DNA of 9,826 bases. It comes from Desulfobacterales bacterium (GTDB lineage Bacteria; Desulfobacterota; Desulfobacteria; Desulfobacterales; Desulfosalsimonadaceae). The translations under genes and the position numbers were made by a program. The stretch spans positions 1 to 9,826 of the forward strand of contig JAOZOL010000077.1 of NCBI GenBank assembly GCA_029933295.1, written 5' to 3'. A model generated the notes under the pieces. It had not been told where the DNA came from. It saw only the letters and a list, made by a program, of their open reading frames with translations, and made no database searches. Positions 5,600 through 9,826 of this stretch are shown piece after piece (within the stretch, counting starts at the first letter, position 1; every line of letters begins with the position of its first letter).

Positions 5600-7924
5600 A
5601 TGAAAAAAACAGCATATTATCTTTTTTTATTTACATTAATTTTTGCACCCATGGCTTTCGGGACGGTTGAGACATGGTCCTACCTGACAATGGAAATGCT
5701 TATCTGTGTCAGCGCCCTGCTTTTATTTTTTTATCCCGGGGAAAAAACATTTTACAAAGTCCCGGGAATAATTCCATTATTAAGCGTCAATGCATTCATA
5801 TTATTCCAGATCATACCGCTTCCCGGAAATTTCGTTAAACTCCTTTCCCCTTCAACCTATGCCATCAAACAGAGTGCGGCCGGTTTAACCGGTGAAACTG
5901 CCTGGATTTCGCTATCGATTTTCCCGCATGCCACGATCATGGAGTTATTAAGATTTTCTTCCTATGTGCTTTTTTATATCATTGCCGTACAGTTTTTAAC
6001 CGATCGATCGCTTTTAAAAAAAAGCATTGCGGTGATTACCTGGTTTACCGCACTTTTATCCCTGGTTTCAATTATTGAATTTATTACAAAAAGCTTCAAT
6101 TCTCCCCTGGCCCACGATAAAATTTTCTGGTTCAAGACATTAAGCCATGGCGGGACACCGATGGGGCCTTATGTTAATCGCAATCATTATGCCGGGCTCA
6201 TGGAAATGATTTTCCCGCTGGTTCTCGCCATGTTTCTGGCATTTCGCCCGATCCTGGCCAGAGTATCATTCAAAAGAAGAATTACCGATTTTTTTACCCA
6301 AAAACGCGTCAATCATCATTTTTTTTACGGCACTGCCGCTGTTCTCATCGCGACATCGATATTGTTGAGCCTTTCACGCGGCGGCATTCTTTCATTATCA
6401 ATATCCATGATCATTTTTTCCGGCCTGATAATTTTCAAGGCAAAACAAAAAAAAACAGGATTTTTCATCAGCTTTATCGTCATCATCGTCTTGTTTTTAA
6501 CCGGAACATCCGGGTGGGATGCCATATTTAAACGGTTTGAAAGTCTCAGGAATCAATCCGGCATGATTTACCACGTCCGGTTGATTTACTGGCAAGACAG
6601 CATAAATATTATCCGGGATTTTCCCTTAGTCGGCACCGGTTCCGGCACGTTTGAAAAAATTTATCCACTCTATCGTTCTTTTCCCGGAAATAATATTTTA
6701 GAACACGCCCATAATGATTATCTGGAATTTTTGTGCACCGGCGGCATTATTTTACCGGCGCTGATGTTTTTCTGTCTTTTTTCAATTCTGTATTCAGCCG
6801 CCAAATCATTTGCTAAACGCCGGGAGTGGTATTCTATTCTTCTTTTTGCGGGATGTGTGACATCCATCGGTGCTATTTTACTCCATTCATTTGTTGATTT
6901 TAATATGCAGGTCGGTGCCAATGGTCTCTATTTTTTCTTTGTCCTTGCCCTTGCAGTATCCGCTGCAAATACCCGCATGCGATACGGGTTGGCTGCAACC
7001 TATTTAAAACAATCAAAAACCAATCCTTTTTTAACAGGGGCATCAGTCTTATTATTATTAATTGTTGTAACCTATGTGCATGGCGGTGCACTTATAGCAA
7101 ATTATCATTTTTCAGACTACCGGAATATCCCCCTGGCACCTGGTATCCCCGAAAAAAAACTTCGTGAGATAAATAAGGCGGCAAAAACGGCAGCGGCCCT
7201 GGACATATTTAACCCCGGCTACACAGGAATATTAGCCAATACAGCATCTTTGCTGTCAAATAATTCGGATGCTCTGAAATATTATACAAAATCTGTTCGA
7301 ATGGACCCCAAAAACAGTCAATATCTTATGAATGCCGGATATTTGATTTATAGACAGGGCAACCATGAACTGGCGGAAACGCTTTTCCGCAACAGCATCA
7401 AATACGATAAAACAAATATGGCGGCATACTTAAATTACGCCGCCATGTTATTTGAAATTAATCAGCAAAAAAAAAGCCTGGGCATATTAAAACAGGCAAT
7501 GTCAATCTATACCCGAATTACCGATAACTGCCTGGCTTTGATGGTGTTAAATCATATCGATGAAGACCGGATGCATCTGGCTTTGCCGGACAGGGTCGAA
7601 CCCTACCTGGTCTTGGGCGATTTTTTTAAATCTTTAGGAGAGAAAAAAAAAGCGGAAAAAACCTATTTAAATGCGCTTGAATATCTTCCCAATGAAACGC
7701 AAATCAGAAAAAATTACTTTTTTCATGTATATAAATTTTACCAACACAATCAAATGCATGAAAAAGCATTACACATCATTTTAACGGCAATCCAATATTT
7801 TCCGGAGGACGCTGGACTTCACCGCACTGCCGGTGATCTTTATAAAAAGCTGGGCATCGATTACCGGGCCGAAGAAGAATACCGCAAGGCTGATATATTA
7901 CTTCTCTTTCCACCCGACTCCTGA
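5600..7924 (+). CDS. Wzy/WaaL-family O-antigen polymerase or ligase with C-terminal TPR domain
   Basis: A 774-residue inner-membrane protein. About twelve hydrophobic helices span residues 5-500. Family hallmarks are GPYVNRNHYAG (189-199), SLSRGGI (around R260) and, after a large periplasmic loop, EHAHNDYLE (368-376), typical of the Wzy_C/O-antigen ligase family. After the last helix (about 478-498), residues from about 531 to the end are soluble and helical with around six TPR-like units (for example DALKYYTKSVRMDPKN and ELAETLFRNSIKYDKTN), a region expected in the periplasm. Sequence alone does not separate polymerase from ligase. Lying next to Wza and Wzc genes, it most likely polymerises repeat units on the periplasmic face, with the TPR part perhaps docking Wzc or the export protein. 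The ATG follows the phosphatase TAA with no gap, so translation is probably coupled. A GGTGAGG at 5576-5582 is rather far upstream to be a normal ribosome site. Confidence 0.88.
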   Translation: MKKTAYYLFLFTLIFAPMAFGTVETWSYLTMEMLICVSALLLFFYPGEKTFYKVPGIIPLLSVNAFILFQIIPLPGNFVKLLSPSTYAIKQSAAGLTGETAWISLSIFPHATIMELLRFSSYVLFYIIAVQFLTDRSLLKKSIAVITWFTALLSLVSIIEFITKSFNSPLAHDKIFWFKTLSHGGTPMGPYVNRNHYAGLMEMIFPLVLAMFLAFRPILARVSFKRRITDFFTQKRVNHHFFYGTAAVLIATSILLSLSRGGILSLSISMIIFSGLIIFKAKQKKTGFFISFIVIIVLFLTGTSGWDAIFKRFESLRNQSGMIYHVRLIYWQDSINIIRDFPLVGTGSGTFEKIYPLYRSFPGNNILEHAHNDYLEFLCTGGIILPALMFFCLFSILYSAAKSFAKRREWYSILLFAGCVTSIGAILLHSFVDFNMQVGANGLYFFFVLALAVSAANTRMRYGLAATYLKQSKTNPFLTGASVLLLLIVVTYVHGGALIANYHFSDYRNIPLAPGIPEKKLREINKAAKTAAALDIFNPGYTGILANTASLLSNNSDALKYYTKSVRMDPKNSQYLMNAGYLIYRQGNHELAETLFRNSIKYDKTNMAAYLNYAAMLFEINQQKKSLGILKQAMSIYTRITDNCLALMVLNHIDEDRMHLALPDRVEPYLVLGDFFKSLGEKKKAEKTYLNALEYLPNETQIRKNYFFHVYKFYQHNQMHEKALHIILTAIQYFPEDAGLHRTAGDLYKKLGIDYRAEEEYRKADILLLFPPDS

Positions 7925-7940
7925 CCCGGTTGGGTAGCAG
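7921..7940. other. Weak hairpin at the convergent gene junction
   Basis: CTGACCC (7921-7927) can pair with GGGT and CAG (7932-7935 and 7938-7940) around a GGTT loop with a two-base bulge. No T-run follows directly on either strand, so it is not a convincing intrinsic terminator. It is still the only notable structure in the 63-base gap between the two convergent genes. Confidence 0.2.
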
Positions 7941-7987
7941 ACTCAGACCAAGGTGTGATATTTTTCAGCATCGTCAACTAAAACCCT

Positions 7988-9826
7988 TTATTTACTGCGG
8001 GCTCCTTTCAAAACGATATTGACAAAGGCTTTAAAAAAATACCGGATCTGAGTACGCACAGGCCGCTTCAAAAAAGCATTGATATACCTGCGTTCGGAAT
8101 CGCAAATCTCTTCAAACGTCTCAGGCATGTCCGCATAAAAAGGCGGCACCAGCCCCGGCCGAACCTGCCGCCTCAGCTTTTGAAGATCCGAGTCATAGAG
8201 GCTTAAATACTGAAAACTCAAAGGCCGCACCCCCACCAGCCCGAAATCTCCTTTCAACCAGTTATAAATCATGGGAAGCTCATCTATCCACAGCTTGCGC
8301 ATTACCCTGCCCCAGCCGGTCATTCGGAAATCATTTTCGATCTTGCCACCCTTTCTTAGCCCGTGAAGGGAATACATATATTGCTGGAGATATTCCGAGT
8401 AAGGATGCATGGTGCGGAATTTATAGGTAAGCACCATCTTGCCTTCATACCCTGAGCGTTTCAGGACCACCAGAGGGCCATAGGTAGGATTCTCATCCAG
8501 GGACGGAGTCTTGACCTTGCGGACAATGAAATAAAACCGATTATGAATCACTCTGGTATCCACGATCTCAAACCCGCAGAAACAGAGCCTCCCCAGCACC
8601 TCGGCCCTGGAGATAATGCGGTTTCTGCCCCTGGTCAAGGCAAAATAAACTTTCTGAAACCAGGGCAGCTTGGGTGTTATCCGGTGGACAAAAAAATCCA
8701 TCATATATACCACATGCGCCAGCTGCCGGGGAAACCGGGAATAAATCCAGTCGTGATGAGTCTGGATAGTATGGACATATCCGGCAAAATACCCGCCGGG
8801 CAATAAGATTCGGTGAATCTTCAGAAAATGAGCATTAATCCGCCGACAGTCATTGATTTTATCGATACTTACAAAAAGCCTCAGCATCAGATCGTCATCC
8901 CACACAGGAATGAACTCACTGGCCCGCTCCACCCGGGTCTCCACGGAAAGCATTTCTTTGAGATTAATATTGTCAGCCAGAAAATGATAAAACTCCGGAT
9001 TATCCGACTGAAAATAACGCGTCAGCTTATAATTCGCCGGCTGCAACAAGCGCCTGCGTAGGGCGTTAATATCAACATTGAGGTCATAGGGCTCCTGATC
9101 AAGTATCTGCCTGACCTGATCAACAGATTCGATGTCAGGGGCTGTATTCTTCTCTTTGCGCCCGGCATAATACATCACCAGGGCCAGCGCTTCCAGGCCC
9201 ATCAGGACAACCGTGGTCCCGAAACCCTGGAACCGGGAATAATGAAACATCCGCAGCCCAAACACCAGCACCGCGGTGGCAGCCAACATCAGGATTCCTG
9301 CCTTTAGCCACTGCCACAGACTGAAATACATATTTTTTTTGTTAAGCCCATGGAACTTGCGGGTTAACAGGGAAATCCCCAACAACAAAGTCAGCAGCAA
9401 CATCAACAGCTTGTCGTAGCCGGGCTCCAGTGCCAGGGTTTCCCTCTTAAGGTAATTGACTATGAAAAAAGCCGCAAAAAACAACCCCAGATCCAGGGCG
9501 AAAAAACGGTAGGAAAACCGGACGCCCCTCCCGCCTGCACCTGCCCTTTTTTCTTCAAACAGATCATTCAATGCCTGGCCTTCAACTTTTGCATCCTCTT
9601 GCACCTGCAGCGGCCCGGCCTTCCAAATTACCAGGCCCCACACCAGCAGTTCCAGACCAAGCAGAACCCCGCAGGTGGCAAAAATCTGAACCCGGGAAAA
9701 ATATTGCAACCCGGACATCACCACGACAAATACGATGACATAGGCAAGGTATAGGGCCGACCTGAACAGCACGGCCCCGCCCTGATACCCCTGGTATTTT
9801 TCCGGCGTAAACTTTTTGCCTGCCAG
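7988..9826 (-). CDS. Membrane protein with methyltransferase-like domain and C-terminal bacterial sugar transferase (5' end cut by right edge)
   Basis: The stop is TAA at 7988-7990 and the frame remains open to base 9826. The first in-frame start visible is a GTG at 9772, but the 18 codons before it (ending KYQGYQGGA) look coding, so the true start is probably outside. Counting from that GTG (594 residues), about six membrane helices occupy residues 5-204 in three pairs. A soluble region of about 215-420 includes IDKINDCRRIN, HRILLPGGYFAGY and ISRAEVLGRLCFCGFEIVD, resembling the C-terminal half of a class I methyltransferase. Residues 430-594 are a Bac_transf domain with KFRTM (451-455), catalytic-type dyad D497-E498 in WIDELP, and GDFGLVGVRPL. 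Such domains move a phospho-sugar from a nucleotide sugar to polyprenyl phosphate to start EPS repeat units. The usual hydrophobic re-entrant helix before the catalytic core is absent. I recall similar proteins in Bacteroidetes annotated only as sugar transferase. Bases here are visibly richer in G+C than the genes to the left. Confidence 0.85.
   Translation of the reverse strand: MAGKKFTPEKYQGYQGGAVLFRSALYLAYVIVFVVVMSGLQYFSRVQIFATCGVLLGLELLVWGLVIWKAGPLQVQEDAKVEGQALNDLFEEKRAGAGGRGVRFSYRFFALDLGLFFAAFFIVNYLKRETLALEPGYDKLLMLLLTLLLGISLLTRKFHGLNKKNMYFSLWQWLKAGILMLAATAVLVFGLRMFHYSRFQGFGTTVVLMGLEALALVMYYAGRKEKNTAPDIESVDQVRQILDQEPYDLNVDINALRRRLLQPANYKLTRYFQSDNPEFYHFLADNINLKEMLSVETRVERASEFIPVWDDDLMLRLFVSIDKINDCRRINAHFLKIHRILLPGGYFAGYVHTIQTHHDWIYSRFPRQLAHVVYMMDFFVHRITPKLPWFQKVYFALTRGRNRIISRAEVLGRLCFCGFEIVDTRVIHNRFYFIVRKVKTPSLDENPTYGPLVVLKRSGYEGKMVLTYKFRTMHPYSEYLQQYMYSLHGLRKGGKIENDFRMTGWGRVMRKLWIDELPMIYNWLKGDFGLVGVRPLSFQYLSLYDSDLQKLRRQVRPGLVPPFYADMPETFEEICDSERRYINAFLKRPVRTQIRYFFKAFVNIVLKGARSK

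Noticed and set aside
7925..7987. Bidirectional intrinsic terminator between the convergent genes
   Set aside because: The hairpin at 7921-7940 has a bulge and no adjacent T-run on either strand.
1..9826. tRNA, rRNA, CRISPR array, insertion sequence or attachment site
   Set aside because: No transposase, cloverleaf, regularly spaced long repeat or long terminal inverted repeat was seen on reading both strands.

Overview
The window carries most of the export and assembly part of an exopolysaccharide (capsule or EPS) locus of the Wzx/Wzy-dependent type, from a Gram-negative bacterium. The Gram-negative assignment rests on an outer-membrane beta-barrel and a periplasmic Wza-type export protein. 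The mix of genes (barrel, short Wza, Wzc with a fused tyrosine kinase, PHP-type phosphatase, Wzy/ligase with a TPR tail) and the AT-rich, lysine-AAA-rich coding style recall Desulfobacterota (deltaproteobacterial anaerobes). That taxonomic guess is an inference and is only moderately supported.

Layout, left to right. Bases 2-103 (+) read as the cysteine-rich C-terminal tail of a protein whose body lies outside the window. A short AT-rich region with a small inverted repeat (104-165) leads into an outer-membrane beta-barrel gene (166-1725), which ends at a clear intrinsic terminator (1766-1803). Then comes a tightly packed four-gene cluster on the + strand: a short Wza-type polysaccharide export protein (1823-2620), a Wzc-type copolymerase/BY-kinase (2646-4856), a CpsB/YwqE-type PHP phosphotyrosine phosphatase (about 4892-5599) and a Wzy/WaaL-family membrane protein with a C-terminal TPR region (5600-7924). 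The spacings of 25 bases, overlap or near-overlap, and 0 bases point to one transcript and translational coupling. A 63-base convergent gap holds only a weak hairpin. From 7988 to the right edge, on the - strand, lies a large membrane protein ending in a bacterial sugar-transferase domain; its frame stays open to the last base, so it is cut by the window.

How they could work together: the sugar-transferase-domain protein would help start or build the lipid-linked repeat unit. The Wzy/ligase protein would polymerise or transfer repeats in the periplasm. Wzc would set chain length and couple synthesis to export through cycles of tyrosine autophosphorylation, which the PHP phosphatase reverses. 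The short Wza plus the separate beta-barrel would carry the polymer across the outer membrane. No flippase (Wzx) and no ordinary glycosyltransferase is visible here.

The points most worth a second look are the cysteine-rich tail at the left edge, the two-protein outer-membrane exporter (barrel plus truncated Wza), and the odd sugar transferase. In that last protein a methyltransferase-like domain stands where the usual membrane re-entrant helix should be, and its membrane part contains an internal duplication.
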